Shown here in pieces: positions 22,135 to 33,387 of a stretch of 64,000 bases of DNA. The DNA is from Pythium myriotylum (lineage: Eukaryota > Oomycota > Peronosporomycetes > Pythiales > Pythiaceae). The notes beneath the pieces are model-generated. The model ran no database searches, was not told the origin of the DNA, and saw only the letters and a program-made list of their open reading frames with translations. How positions within the stretch are numbered: the first letter of the stretch is position 1; every line of letters begins with the position of its first letter. The translations under genes were made by a program, and so were the position numbers. The stretch covers positions 992,001 through 1,056,000 of the forward strand of contig JALJCQ010000023.1 of assembly GCA_023091665.1 (NCBI GenBank). The letters run 5' to 3'.

Positions 22135-22631
22135 GCTCCAATTCGGGATGCCGTTCTTGCGCAGCTGATTGATCCACACCGCCACCTCTTCCTCTTGCTC
22201 GCGCGTAAGAGTGGTGGCGCTTCCATGGGAGCGCTCAGTTTCTGGTTCGCGGTCGATTGGCGCTATTCGCTCAATGCGCTTCGCAAACGCTCGATCTGGC
22301 GGCGGACGCTGCGAGGCTCGCTACCAGCGTAATGCCTTCCAATCGTCTCTGGCATGTTGCGCTTATCAAGGAACTGGAGTACCTCCCATCGCTCCGCGAA
22401 AGTCTTGCTCTTGCTCCGGAACTTAGATGCCTGCCGGTGCTTCCCTTCGCGCTCGTCCGACCGCGCATATCGGTATTGGATGATAGTGGTGGCGCGCTCG
22501 GCGTGAAAGATTTCCGAGGCGACAATTATCATGAGTTCCACTGCACTGGTTGCTGGTTGGGTGAAATTGGAAGCAACAATTAACATCAGGCGACATCTAA
22601 CTACACCGGTCACCGCGAATAGTCTGTGCAA
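22135..22631 (-). pseudogene. pogo/Tigger-like DNA-binding domain remnant
   Basis: Minus-strand frame with a helix-turn-helix-like block (KTFAERWEVLQFLDKRNMPE) followed by RSVRRQIERLRSAL. A +1 slip with an in-frame stop at about 22263 leads into a second block (TLTREQEEEVAVWINQLRKN, GIPNWSL) that resembles the CENPB-type HTH of pogo/Tigger transposases. The DDE catalytic domain is absent. The family call rests on remembered motif shape. Confidence 0.5.
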
Positions 22632-22804
22632 ATAATTAGTCTCTCACATCAATTAGCCACACAAAAACTACTTGGTGTGCAGCGACCACACGGCTCTGGA
22701 TCCGGACTAATCGGTTTGCAACAAATCGTACCTACTAGAGAAAATTCAGTACGAATGTAGCAGTTCCCGCCCAAACAGCGCACGCTTTTTCCCCGTGGCG
22801 CCGA

Positions 22805-23260
22805 TTGCCTCCGGCCGTCGTCGCTGCGAACCACCGCCAAAGCGCTCTCACCGCGTTCTTCAAATTGACCGCCCAAGAACAAGCCCTACCTCTCCCGTTT
22901 CTTTCTGTCTCCTCCATTTGTGCCGGGTGCGATGAGGATGCCTCGTCTGTATCTCATAAATGCGACGTGTGCGGACGACCGAACTACGTTATCTGTGGGA
23001 TCTCCATGGCGGAAGGTTTCGGAGCCAGTGTTCGCTGCGTTACCTGCGTCCCAACGCTCCAGACCTCATCCCCGTTGCTGACGGCCTTCAACACACAGTT
23101 GGCGCAAGCAGCGGCGAAAAAGGCTCGAAGCAGCGACCGACGCGCTCAAGTGGTGTCCACCATTGCGTCGCTAGTGAAGGTAGTCCGCTGGATGGTCCAA
23201 GCGGAAGCCACAGGAACCAAGTTGTTCAAGTCGGCGGCCGTGCGACGTTTCCCGGCGTAA
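22805..23260 (+). CDS. Small Cys-rich zinc-finger-like protein
   Basis: 151 aa with a compact zinc-binding pattern CAGCDEDASSVSHKCDVCGR, later ICG and VRCVTC (C-X2-C-X9-C-X2-C-...-C-X16-C-X2-C), then a short basic region. I do not recognise the family; similar small fingers occur at the N-terminus of some oomycete transposon proteins. It sits next to a transposase remnant and has no clear downstream partner, so it may be a fragment of a mobile element or a short free gene. The start is the first ATG of the frame. Confidence 0.35.
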   Translation: MPPAVVAANHRQSALTAFFKLTAQEQALPLPFLSVSSICAGCDEDASSVSHKCDVCGRPNYVICGISMAEGFGASVRCVTCVPTLQTSSPLLTAFNTQLAQAAAKKARSSDRRAQVVSTIASLVKVVRWMVQAEATGTKLFKSAAVRRFPA

Positions 23261-23282
23261 TTCGGTAGTCGAATCTACAATA

Positions 23283-23336
23283 CAAATCGAACCCGGGGTA
23301 GTGGCATGGTCGAGGAGGTTCCAAACCACTGCACCA
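23283..23336 (-). other. tRNA-like A-box/B-box pair (possible SINE or pseudo-tRNA)
   Basis: On the minus strand, TGGTGCAGTGGTTTGG (A-box-like, 23321-23336) is followed about 28 nt later by GGTTCGATTTG (B-box-like, 23283-23293), an internal Pol III promoter layout. No full cloverleaf was found. Confidence 0.3.
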
Positions 23337-23645
23337 GATCGTTCCTCTTGAAAGCACAGACTTTTCAGTGTGTAAAATACACGAACTAAATAGGAACTTG
23401 GCCCCACATCATTTAGTCCTTGTGGGAGCAACGAGTGTGTATTCGCAAAAGTACGCCTTACGGCTTTTGGTCGGGGTGGGACTTTTCGCGGTGACCGGTG
23501 TAGTGTTCAACGGTATCCCATGAAACGGTTAAGAACGTGGGTATGAAACCTTCCCGACGTTCGTAACTGCCACTTGGAGTGCCAATCGACCATCACTCGT
23601 GCGTTCTCTTCCTGATCTTCTTCGCGGACACGCGAAAGATCCAGC

Positions 23646-25605
23646 ATGGTGGACAAGAGTCGGCAGCGCGTGCGCTGGGCCGTGCTCGTGCTCTCGTGCG
23701 TGCTCATGATCGGCAATTACTATTGCTTCGACAACCCCGCGGCGCTCAAGAGCCAGCTGCAGCAGCGCTTCCACAAATACCCCAAGGCGCGCTACGAGTT
23801 CCTCTTCGTACGTAGCTGCTCACGGGGTCCGAGGAATCGCTGCGGGGCCCCCTTCTCACGTGTGTCGTTCTGGCGTAGAACTTGCTGTACACGGTCTACT
23901 CGGTGCCGAACGTCGTGCTGCCGTTCTTCGGCGGCGTGCTCGTGGACCGCTTCGGCGCGCGCCGCATGCTCGTCGTGTTCTCGTTCACGATCCTGCTCGG
24001 CCAAGTCGTGTTCGCGCTCGGCTGCACCGTCTCGGACTTCAACTTCATGCTGGTGCGGACGAATGAGAGAGGAGATGATACAGAGAGCCAGGGCAGGTTC
24101 TCACTCATGCGTGTCTAGATTGGACGCGTGCTGTTCGGGTTCGGAGGAGAGAGTCTCGGTGTAGCCCAGGGCACACTTGTTGCATCCTGGTTCAAGAACA
24201 GCGAGCTCGGTGGGTCTGCTCTCTTCATTAGAACCTGCGCATGACTTGGAGTGCTGATGGAGTGATCTGCGACAAGCGCTTGCCCTGGGCATCAATCTGA
24301 GCGTCGCGCGACTCGGCAGCGTCATCAACAACGTGCTGAGTCCCAAGGTTGCCGGCGAGTTCAGCGTCTCAACGGCGCTGTGGGTGGGCGTGGTCATGTG
24401 TGTTGTCTCGTTCGTAGCGGTGCTGATCCTGATTCCGATCGACAAGCGGGCCGAGGCGACCACCTCTCGCTCCAAGGTCGGCGCCGCTCAAAGCGACGCT
24501 GGGCAAAGCATCAAGTTCAGCGATATCCGTAAGTTCCGCCCGGCATTCTGGTTGCTCGCGCTCAGCTGCCTCGTCGTGTACGGCTGCGTCATCCCGTTCA
24601 ACAACGTCGCGAGCAGTCTGCTCATGGAGCGGGACTTTTTCAAGCAGCCTCCGAGCGACTGCGTGCGGTGCGGCGTTGGCGCATACACCAACGTCTCCAT
24701 GTGCCATGAAATCGCGCCCGGATGCCCGAGCGTGCCTCCCTACGCGTGGCCGCTTCCCAAGCTCTCGGCCAACTGCACGATCAAGACAGCCCAAGACCAG
24801 TTCGACTGCTCACGGACGCCTCCGTTCATCGACGACAGCAAGATCAACTGCGACGACGAGGCCTGGAAGAACGGCAAGTTCACGGTCGAGTACTGCGCCA
24901 AGAAAGGCGAGGCGGCCGAGCGTGCCGCGACGCCCATGAGCATCCCGTACATGATTTCGGCCGTGATCTCGCCGTTCCTGGGCTTCCTCGTCGACCGGAT
25001 CGGGCTGCGCGCGATGCTCGCGCTCCTGGCGCCGCTTGCACTCACTTCGGTGCACGTCATGCTGGGGCTCACGAGCGTCAACCTCTACATCCCTCTCATC
25101 TTGCAGGGCGTGGCCTACAGCGTCTTCGCCGCCGCGCTCTGGCCGTCCGTGCCATGTGCGTCGACGGCTCGACGCGTTCCATTCCGTTCTGCGCTCGACT
25201 GACTCGCTGTCCTGTCGTTGCAGATGTCGTCGAGGCCGAGTTCGTGGGCAGCGCGTACGGCGCCATCACGTCCATCCAGGTACGGCCTGCCTCGCGTCCT
25301 CGTGGTCGCGCGTCGCTCACCCCTGACCGCTCACCGTGTGCTAGAACATCGGGCTCGCGCTCTTCCCGCTGGCCGTGGCGGCCGAGTACAACCGCGACGA
25401 GCGCTACATCCCGGGCGTCGAGATGCTCTTCGTGTCGTTGGGCGTGCTCGGCAGCGTCGTCGGGCTCGTGCTCAACCTCGTGGACCTGCAGAACGGCGCC
25501 GTGCTCAACGGCTCGCGCTCGCGCCGCGTGCCGCCCGCCGCGAGCCTCTCGCCGCTCAGCGACGCCACGACCGACACGGACTCGCTGCTCGCCCACGAGT
25601 TCTAG
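23646..25605 (+). CDS. MFSD1-like major facilitator transporter
   Basis: Six exons: 23646-23807, 23879-24052, 24119-24209, 24277-25155, 25224-25279, 25345-25605; all introns GT-AG, 65-71 nt; 540 aa. The N-terminus has a membrane helix followed by CFDNPAAL, the signature of animal MFSD1 (lysosomal dipeptide exporter), then SVPNVVLPFFGGVLVDRFGA, the conserved loop between the second and third helices. A Cys-rich luminal/extracellular insertion of about 90 residues (around 24650-24905) separates the two transporter halves; the second half has PFLGFLVDRIG and GSAYGAITSIQNIGLALFPL. It probably moves a small organic solute across an endolysosomal membrane; the substrate is inferred from family only. 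Start is the ATG before MVDKSRQRVRW. Confidence 0.9.
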
Positions 25606-26358
25606 ATGGCTACACGCAATTATTACATAGTTATCCAGATGAGCCACACTCAGTATTAGTCCGAGCCGGCGGCGGATGACCGAAGCGGTCTTCCGCCGGA
25701 ACAGACGGGGGCCACGTAGCACCCAAGGGAACAGAAAGAAAAGAAAAAAAAAAAACCGGTTTCCTTTGCAACCTTGAGGACGAGGCGGGGGGAATGACTA
25801 CCAGGTCGCCACGCGGCCGCCTTCTCGCGAAAGAAAGACTTGGCTTCTCTTTTCCACGGGATGGACCCTCGCGAGCGCGAGCGCAGTTGTCTCAGTGGAC
25901 CAGGCGGCAGGCGTCCTCGCGTCCTCGCGTCCTCCGCCTGCATTTGCGCGGTCTCTCTCTCCCACGGAGGGCTCCCATTGGGGGGTTGCCCGTCGCGTCG
26001 GCAGAGATGGCGAGCTCGCTTTGACGCCCCGGTCGCCCTCGCAATCGCCCGCGGTTTTTGGAGGCGCAGGGGTAGGGTTCCCACTCTTGGTTTTTCGTTC
26101 CCCGGCAGACCCACGGACCCCACCCCTCCGACTCTCGGGGCTGAACCATCGTGCACTCGTGCTCTGCCCTCGTCGTCGTCCAGAGTTCCCACGGTCCGGA
26201 GTCCAGAGTCGCCAGGCTCCGTCCAGAACACCAACGAGAGCAAGCCGCCGACGTCGGAACCGGCCGCCGCGTCCTCTTGGTGTCCCCCCCCCCCCTTCGT
26301 CCCCTCTCGTCCCCTCCGCTCCCCTCTTCTCCCCTCCTCTCCTCTCCTCTCGGCCACC
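25606..26358. other. Intergenic, 5' region of the NEK kinase
   Basis: No gene recognised. A poly-A stretch lies near 25743-25755. The last ~90 bp before the kinase start are CT-rich, typical of an oomycete promoter/5' UTR. The kinase frame stays open upstream to 25840 but that part looks like low-complexity untranslated sequence. Confidence 0.5.
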
Positions 26359-28240
26359 ATGGACGCCTACGAGACTGTGCGCGTGATCGGCAAGGGCTCG
26401 TTCGGCGTCGTGACGCAGATCGTGCGCAAGTCGGACGGCAAGGCGCTCGTGTGGAAGGAGGTCAACTACGGCGCTATGAGCGAGAAGGAGAAGCAGCTCA
26501 TCGTGAGCGAGGTCAACATCCTCCGCGAGCTGCGCCACCCGCACATCGTGCGCTACCTCGACCGCGTCATCGACAAGGCCGCCACCAAGATCTACATCGT
26601 CATGGAGTACTGCGAAGGCGGCGACCTGAGCCAGTACATCAAGCGCAAGAAGCGCGAAGGATCCTACATTGAGGAAAACTTCATCTGGCACATCTTCACG
26701 CACATCTTCCTCGCGCTCAAGGACTGCCACCGCCACCGCGAAGGCAACACCATCCGACCCATTCTCCACCGCGACATCAAGCCCGGCAACATCTTCCTCG
26801 ACGCCAACGTACGTGCTCGGCGTCGCCTCGCGTTTTGCTCGGAGGGGAGGGGTTTGACTCACTGATTGTTGCGTAGAACAACGCCAAGCTCGGCGACTTT
26901 GGCCTCGCCAAGGAGCTCAGCAGCGAGTCGCGCTTCGCGCAGACCAACGTCGGCACGCCGTACTACATGAGTCCCGAAATGGTCAACGAGATGACCTACG
27001 ACGAGCGGTCGGACATTTGGGCGCTCGGCTGTCTGCTTTACGAGATGGCCACGCTCGCGTACGTCACTCGATTCATGTCTATCCATCGCGTGAGGAGGTA
27101 CTGACGATCTGTCTCTCCAGCCCGCCGTTCGACGCGACGAATCAGTTGGCGCTCGCCAAGAAGATCAACGCCGGCAAGTTCGCGCGCATCCCGTCGCAGT
27201 ACTCGGAGGGACTCTTCCAGGTCATCCGATGGATGCTCCACCGCCAGCGGTCGCGCCGCCCGCGCATCGAGGACCTCGAGCGCGTGCCCCAGCTGCAGCA
27301 GCGGTTACGCGCGTACGCCGCGGCCAACAGCGCCGCCAACCCGGAGGCCCAGCTGCGCACCAACTACGATCAGAAGATGAAGGAGCTGCTGGGCATCGAG
27401 GAGGACCTGCGGCGACAAGAGGCCGCGCTCGTGGCCCGTGAGAAGAAGCTCAAAGGTACGTGCTTGGTGGCGTCGTTGCTGGCTCGGTGGGCCGCTCGAC
27501 GCTGACGTGGGATCGCTGTCGCTGCGCAGAGTTGGAGGCCGACTTCATGCGGCGAGAAGCCGAGCTCAAGAAGCGCGAGCAAATGTACGTGGCGCATGTC
27601 GCGATGGATTGTCTTTTCAACGGCAACTCACAGTCGTCTGGTCGCGCAGCGTGGAGATGATGTCGCGCAAGATCTCGTACGCGCAGAAGCAGGCGTCGTC
27701 GCCGACGACGTCGGACGGCTCGAGCTCGAGCATGGACAACAACCAGCTGGGCAACCTCAGTCCGCACCGGCGGAAAATGCCGTTGGACTACCCGGTCCCG
27801 GGGCCCACCAACGGCAGTCCGGGGCGCGCACGACCTGCGTCGTCCAACAACTTGGACTACCAGCTCAAGGCGCCGATGCCTTCGCAGACGGCGCCCGAGG
27901 AGGCAAGTCCCCTGTCGCAACGCGCCCGCGTGTACTTGACGCAGGGCAGTGACCCGTCGTCCTTGAACCAGGTCAAGAGCTCGAGCGGCGTCGACAAGTT
28001 CTCCAACTCCAAGGCCAAGAACGCCTACCACGGCAGCGAGAACATGAACGCGCTGGCCACGCCGCCGCGCTCGCGAGACGGCGCCGAACCCGTCACGAGC
28101 ATGGTGCGTTCTATCTACATTTAGTCTTTTCTTATTCCGTTTCCGTCTTCGACAAGTACATCATTGCCGTCTGTTGCTGACTCTAGCGCTATGTTGCGTC
28201 GTTGACTGGACAGCTGAAGAACATGTGGAAGAAAAACTGA
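26359..28240 (+). CDS. NIMA-related (NEK) Ser/Thr protein kinase
   Basis: Six exons: 26359-26808, 26877-27058, 27121-27455, 27530-27584, 27650-28103, 28187-28240; 509 aa. Kinase domain at residues 4-265: GKGSFGVV at 11-18, HRDIKPGNIFLD at 137-148 with catalytic Asp139, DFG at 157-159, activation segment TNVGTPYYMSPEM typical of NEK2/NEK4-type kinases. It is followed by a coiled-coil-like segment (EEDLRRQEAALVAREKKLK and on) and a Ser/Pro-rich tail ending in a short basic exon. NEKs act in centrosome, cilium and mitotic control. The ATG at 26359 has a perfect GCCACCATGG context, which decides the start over the upstream open frame. The next gene converges on it from 28512. Confidence 0.93.
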
Positions 28241-28511
28241 GCCGTCCGTGCCGGAGAGATGTCTGCAGTTCCCGACGCGAGCCTCCCCCTTCAAGGATTC
28301 GCCAGACCCTTTTTTAGAGAGACAATACTAACGACCCACGACACCCCGGAGGCAGGAGGAGTTCGGTTGCGGTCACCATCATCAAAACTGTACACGAGAC
28401 TTTGAAATTGGGCCCCCCTTTGTCGTTGGTCTCCTGCGTGGGCTCGGCCCTTCGTGCTCCATTTGGCAAATGCATTCGTATTGTAAATATTGGATAAAGT
28501 CCGCCTTCCGC

Positions 28512-29678
28512 TCACTCGCTGGCCTCCTTCTCGTCCTTGCTCTCGACGCGGATCTGCAGCAGCGCCTCGACGCGCGTGCGGCAGATCGGACACGTGCTCG
28601 CATTGCGGCGCAGCATCTCTGCGCACTCGCCGCAGAGACACATGTGGCGGCACGGTAGAATCGTGGTGTTGCGCGGCTCACTCATACAGATGATGCACTC
28701 GGCGCCGTCGGGCATCTCGAGCTCCTCCTTGCTGGCCGGCTCGCCGGCGCCGCCGTCGTGCTTGGGCTGCGCGGACGCGACCGAGCCGTCGATGCCGTAG
28801 ATCTCCTGGAGCTCGTACGTGAGTCCATCCACTTGGATCTTCTGCTTGAGGACTTTGATGCCCCACTCGCCCGTGGGCTTCTTGACGAACGTCGCGAAGG
28901 TCGACTGGGATTGCGGGCCCGTCTTGCTTCCTGCCATCGCGTGTCAGCATCAGCGGCACGTCGCATGATTCCTATACCATACGACGCCCCTACATACCGC
29001 CCTGGACATCGAGCACGACCACGAGCGGGAAGCGCAGCGAGCTCGAGTCGCTCTCGTAGATGAGCTCGCTGGCCGGCAGCTTGGCGAGGTCGAAGAAGGG
29101 CTCGGGCGCGTCCTTGAGGTCGACGAGACTGAACTTCTGGCCGAGCCCCTCGGGGAAGTCGCAGGCGACGACCTCGTGCTCCGGGTGCGCGAGCGCGTAG
29201 GACGAGCAGCCCGTCTCGTCGTCGATGGTCTCCACGGCCACGAGGTAGACGCGCACTTGGCACGGCTTGGTGGCGTCGAAGAGGAACTCGAGCGAGACGC
29301 TGTCGCCCACGAGGTGAAGCGAACCCATCAGTCTATCGCTGTGGCTCTGGTTCCATATACGCACGGCGAGCCTTACCGGTCGGGCGCGTCGTCGCTCTCG
29401 GGCGTGAGCCGCAGCGAGGCCTTCTTGAGGTTGACGTGGTTCTTGACCGTCGACGTCTGCTGCATCTCGGGCACTTCCTTGGGCAGCAGCGACGACTGGT
29501 TGGTCATGAAGGCCATGTCGGGGCGCCCGCGGCTCAGGTAGAGCGCCTGCAGCTGCGCCGGCGTGTACTGCTCGCGCGCCGCGCTGGCCGCCGCGGCCGA
29601 GCCCACGGGCTCGCCGTAGAGCGCGCCGCCGCCCGCGTGGCGTTGCCGCGGCCGGTGCACGCTGCCCGAGTGGCCCAT
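28512..29678 (-). CDS. MGRN1/LOG2-like RING E3 ubiquitin ligase
   Basis: Three exons on the minus strand: 29678-29377, 29332-28998, 28930-28512; introns of 44 and 67 nt; 351 aa. Residues 1-6 (MGHSGS) fit an N-myristoylation signal (Gly2, Ser6), as in plant LOG2. The middle (LMGSLHLVGDSVSLEFLFDA, FPLVVVLDVQGG) matches the beta-rich domain preceding the RING in the MGRN1/RNF157 family. A C3HC4 RING finger lies at about 290-329 (CIICMSEP, ILPCRHMCLC, CPICR), followed by ALLQIRVE. Such ligases ubiquitinate membrane-trafficking or receptor substrates. Its 3' end faces the NEK gene and its start is 190 bp downstream of the GPCR-fusion stop, both on the minus strand. Confidence 0.9.
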
Positions 29679-29872
29679 GCTCGCTCGCGTTCTCGCTCCA
29701 AATCAGGAAGTTCACCCCCCCGAGACTTTCTTAGGTGCTCGCTCGCACAGGGCACCGTGGATCCCTTGAATAGAGATCCACATCCACCATCAAGGTCACG
29801 AGGCGTCATGGAGAATCGCGAAGGAAAAAGGAAAAAGGGGAATAACTTAATGGGATTTGGAGAGGAGAAGTC

Positions 29873-32800
29873 TCAGTCCTTGGCGCGCAGCTGCAGCGTG
29901 ACGCGCAGGTGGAGGCGGCCCACGAGGTTGCCGCCCATGGTCAGCGGCACGACCGTGTCCTGCCGCTTGCCCGTCTTCTCGATGCAGAAGGCGCCGTGCC
30001 CGAGGCTCAGCTCGTACGACCCGGACGACGCGAACGAGCGCGCGGGCGTCGACACGCTGCTGCCCACGGACGAGCGCCGCGAGGTGCCGCCCGTCGAGTT
30101 GAGCGACGAGCTCGCCGCCGGCCCGAGCCCCGTCGAGCCCGTGCGCCCTCGCGACGACGACCGCTGGATCCCTCGCGACCGCGTGCGGATGAGCAGCGCC
30201 ACGTGCTTGCTACCCGTGGGCGCCACGCGCGTCTGGTAGCGGAGCCCCTGCTCGACGAACTTGTTCCAGGGCGTGAGATGGAAATTGGGCGTCGCCGTGG
30301 TCTTGCTCGCGCTCGTGGGCGAGCTCGAGAACGGCAGCGGCGACGGCATCTCGATGCTCTCGCCCCAGTTGAGGTTCTCGGCCACTTCCTGGAGCTTGCG
30401 CTGCTGGGCCAGCACGTCCTCGCACGGGAGCGGGAAGAGGAAGCCCACTTCAACGTTCTCGAGCCGGCTGAAGAGGTTGCCCACGCCGTTGTCGTGGGCG
30501 TCCATCCACTGCACCGAGCGGAACTCGACCTTGAGGCTCGCGTCGCAGGCCGCGTCGGCCGAGTGCTTGCGGCGAAGCACGGGCGTCGACCCAAAAAGCG
30601 ACGGCATGCGTGGCAGCATGCGCGGCGGCGTCGTGGCGGCCATCTCGGCCTGGTCTTCCACGACTGCGCCGACGCGGTAGACGGCGCAAACGGGCTTGTG
30701 GTCCGACGACGTGACCGACTCGCACGAGTCGTAGTAGAGGCACTGCACCTGCTGCTTGCGCCCGGGCAGCGACGCGTGCATGATGCGATCCGTGTACGAC
30801 GGCACGCGGAGCCCGCCGCCGCTGGCCATGAGCGAGTAGTTGCGCGCGAACGACTCGGCGTCGTGCGTTCGGAGCTGCTCGCCACGAATGCGGCGGAACG
30901 TCGGGAAGAACGAGATCGGCGGCTCCTCGAAGCCGTAAAAGAGCTGGCACGTGTCGCGCAGCATCGTGAGCTCGTCGTGCTCCTGGATAAGCGACTGGAG
31001 CGCCGCCGGCAGGTCGGGCGAGTAACGAATCATCGTTGGTGTTGTGACTTGTTCGTAGAGATCGTGGGGCGCACCAGTGGTACCTGAGCTCGTGCGCGCA
31101 GTCGTCGTGGGCGTCGACTTGGAGAGCCCGGCCTGCGAAAGCATGTCGAGCATCTCAGCAGGGAGCGCGTACTGTCGCGTCATGCGATAGTTGAGGTCGC
31201 CGAGGATGAAGCTGTGATGGTGGAGAAGCGGGAACCCGAAGCCGTAGTCTTCTTCATCGAGGTGGAGCTGCTGAAGGATCTCCATGGCGTCTTGGTTCCG
31301 GCGCTCGATCTTGGACGGCATCCTCTTGGGGTTCGGCCGACGGGCACTGGTACTCGAGCCATCGGTCGAGTCAATGGACGTTGATGTGGTGTCTGTCGGG
31401 ATTGTCGTGTTGTTTGCGTCAGACTGCTTGTTGCGAAACGAAAGCTTCTTGGCTGAGCCAGCCGAGTCAGACGCCAAGTGGCACGTGACAAACGCGAACG
31501 ATGTGCAGTTGTAACGGAAACTGATGCCGACCGCGCCTTTGTTGGACGCGCGCCCGAAAAGCAGCAGCGACTTGCCACGGTACACTTCTTGTGCGTGCTT
31601 GCTCATGGCTTCACGCTGTGGCATCTCGAAGCGGCCCTGGAGAATCGCCTCTTCGAGCACGAAGACCGTCAACGCGATGTAGCCGTGGTAGCCGAGTGCA
31701 GTCGCACGCTTGCCAATCTCGCGCGAGAAGTGGATATATCGCTGCTTGGTGGTATTCACCAGGTGGTTCAGCACCTTGGTCTGCAAGTCACCGAGATTCA
31801 TGCACTCCTGGACGCCGATCACGTAGATCTCGTGACCGATGGGGATCCATTCGACAAGCTCTCCTTCCGAAATATTCTGCTCTCCCATGTTGAACGTCGA
31901 CACAAAAATGCCGAACGACTGCGACTTGGCCGGCGGTGGAATCTGCTGACTTCGCTTGGGCTCGCGATCCGAGCCAAGCTCGATGGAGGCACGATCCAGA
32001 ATGCCAGCAGCGAACCTCCGCTTCTTGCTCACACGCGTGATACTCGAACCCTTGGGGGACACGAGTGCGTAGGCAGGGCCTTCTGTGCTGTCACCGACGA
32101 GCCCAGAACTGGAACTGTTGAGGTGGTACGTGGTGGCGTTGCTGAGGCTCGAGATGCTCGTGTCAGTCGTGCGCTCGCCCAGTTCTTCGGCCACGATCGA
32201 AAGCGCACCGACGCCCTTGAAACGCTTGGTGAAGAACTCGTCCGTGTCGGCCGACGACCCGGCGTCCTGATCCTCGCTGCTAGAACGCAGCGGCGTCGGA
32301 TCCTCGGTCGGCGAGTGCTTGTATTTCACACCGGGGATCTTCTTGAAGAGACCACCGTAGACCACGGCGTTGGAGAACCCGTCGAGATTGAGCATGAACT
32401 GCACGGCGACAGCGAGCGAGAAGGACTGTACGCCGACGGTCTGCAGCGCGCGGTAAACGAGGATGGGCATGCGGTGCACGAGGAAAATGACGATGTAATG
32501 GAGGGCCTTGCGTCGGATGACGGCGGCTGTGGCGTCTGTGCCGTCCGAGTCGTGCCACTGCACGCGTAGGCGAAGGCTCGCGCGGATGAGCAGCAGCAAT
32601 GCCACGTTCACGACGGCGAGCACGACGTAGTAGACGTAGAAGTGCACGAACATGAGCAGCGGCTCGACGATCCAGCAGTAGAACGTTGCGTTGCCGTACT
32701 TGTGGGCTGCCAACAAATACACAACAATTCAGTCGCTTCATGTCAGCGAGTGCAACGACCTCGTGTCTATAGAAAGAAGGCACTTACCTCTGAGTGGGTA

Positions 32801-33387
32801 GACCGTGAGCAGCGCCGAGGGCACAAAGGTGACGAGCACGAAGGGAGCCATCCGTGAGCGGCGTTTCTTGTCGCTCTCGCCGAAGACGATCCATCTGTAG
32901 AGGTTGAAGGACATGCAGGTCGTCCAGAGACAGCTCGCGAGTCCAAAGGCGTGGATCGTCGCGGCCTGGACGATGCACCACGTCTCTTCCGTGAGCAGCG
33001 CGCGCCCGACCATGCGGGCGAGGATCGAGGCGAGGTCGATCCACGAGAGCACAAACACGAGCTGCGCGTTGAAATCCGCGCCTTTGATCGAGCCCACGAG
33101 GCCCGCGCCCGGCGTGAGCGCGTGCGGGCGTCGCGGGCCCAGCAGCAGCGACGAGCACTGGCCGCAGCGCTCCCACAAGTAGTGGAGAATCACAAAGCAG
33201 AGCGCGACAAAGGACAGGGAGCTGCCGAAGCCACAAAAAAAACCTCATGATCAGTTGCACTTCAAACGCAAATGCAAACGAAGACGCACCAGGCCGTGAG
33301 CACGAAGACCTGGAGCACCTGCTGCTGCGTGGCGTCGAGGCGCAGCGCCGAGGCCGCGGCCGCGTCGTCGGCGCTCGGCAGGGCCAT
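29873..33387 (-). CDS. GPCR fused to inositol polyphosphate 5-phosphatase (GPCR-bigram)
   Basis: Three exons on the minus strand: 33387-33290, 33221-32788, 32706-29873; introns of 68 and 81 nt; 1121 aa. Residues 1 to ~260 hold seven hydrophobic helices resembling cAMP-receptor/Git3-type GPCRs (for example ILHYLWERCG after TM1, LYRWIVFG after TM3, NLDGFSNAVVYG in TM7). A Ser-rich linker leads to an IPPc catalytic domain at about 443-853 with all main motifs: STFNMGE, GVQE, FVTCHLAS, GDLNYR, PTFRR, PSYTDRIM and SSDHKPVCA. The last ~270 residues contain beta-rich segments but no domain I can name. The receptor half should sense a ligand at the membrane and the other half remove the 5-phosphate from phosphoinositides. 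GPCR-bigrams are known in oomycetes. Confidence 0.93.

Noticed and set aside
25840..26358. N-terminal extension of the NEK kinase using the upstream open frame
   Set aside because: The upstream part is low-complexity and CT-rich, and the ATG at 26359 has an ideal start context directly before the kinase domain.
29909..31087. Long antisense frames over the GPCR fusion (392 aa here, 363 aa at 31478-32569)
   Set aside because: High GC and codon bias open the opposite strand; the products are Arg/Ala/His-rich without domains, while the minus strand encodes clear catalytic motifs.
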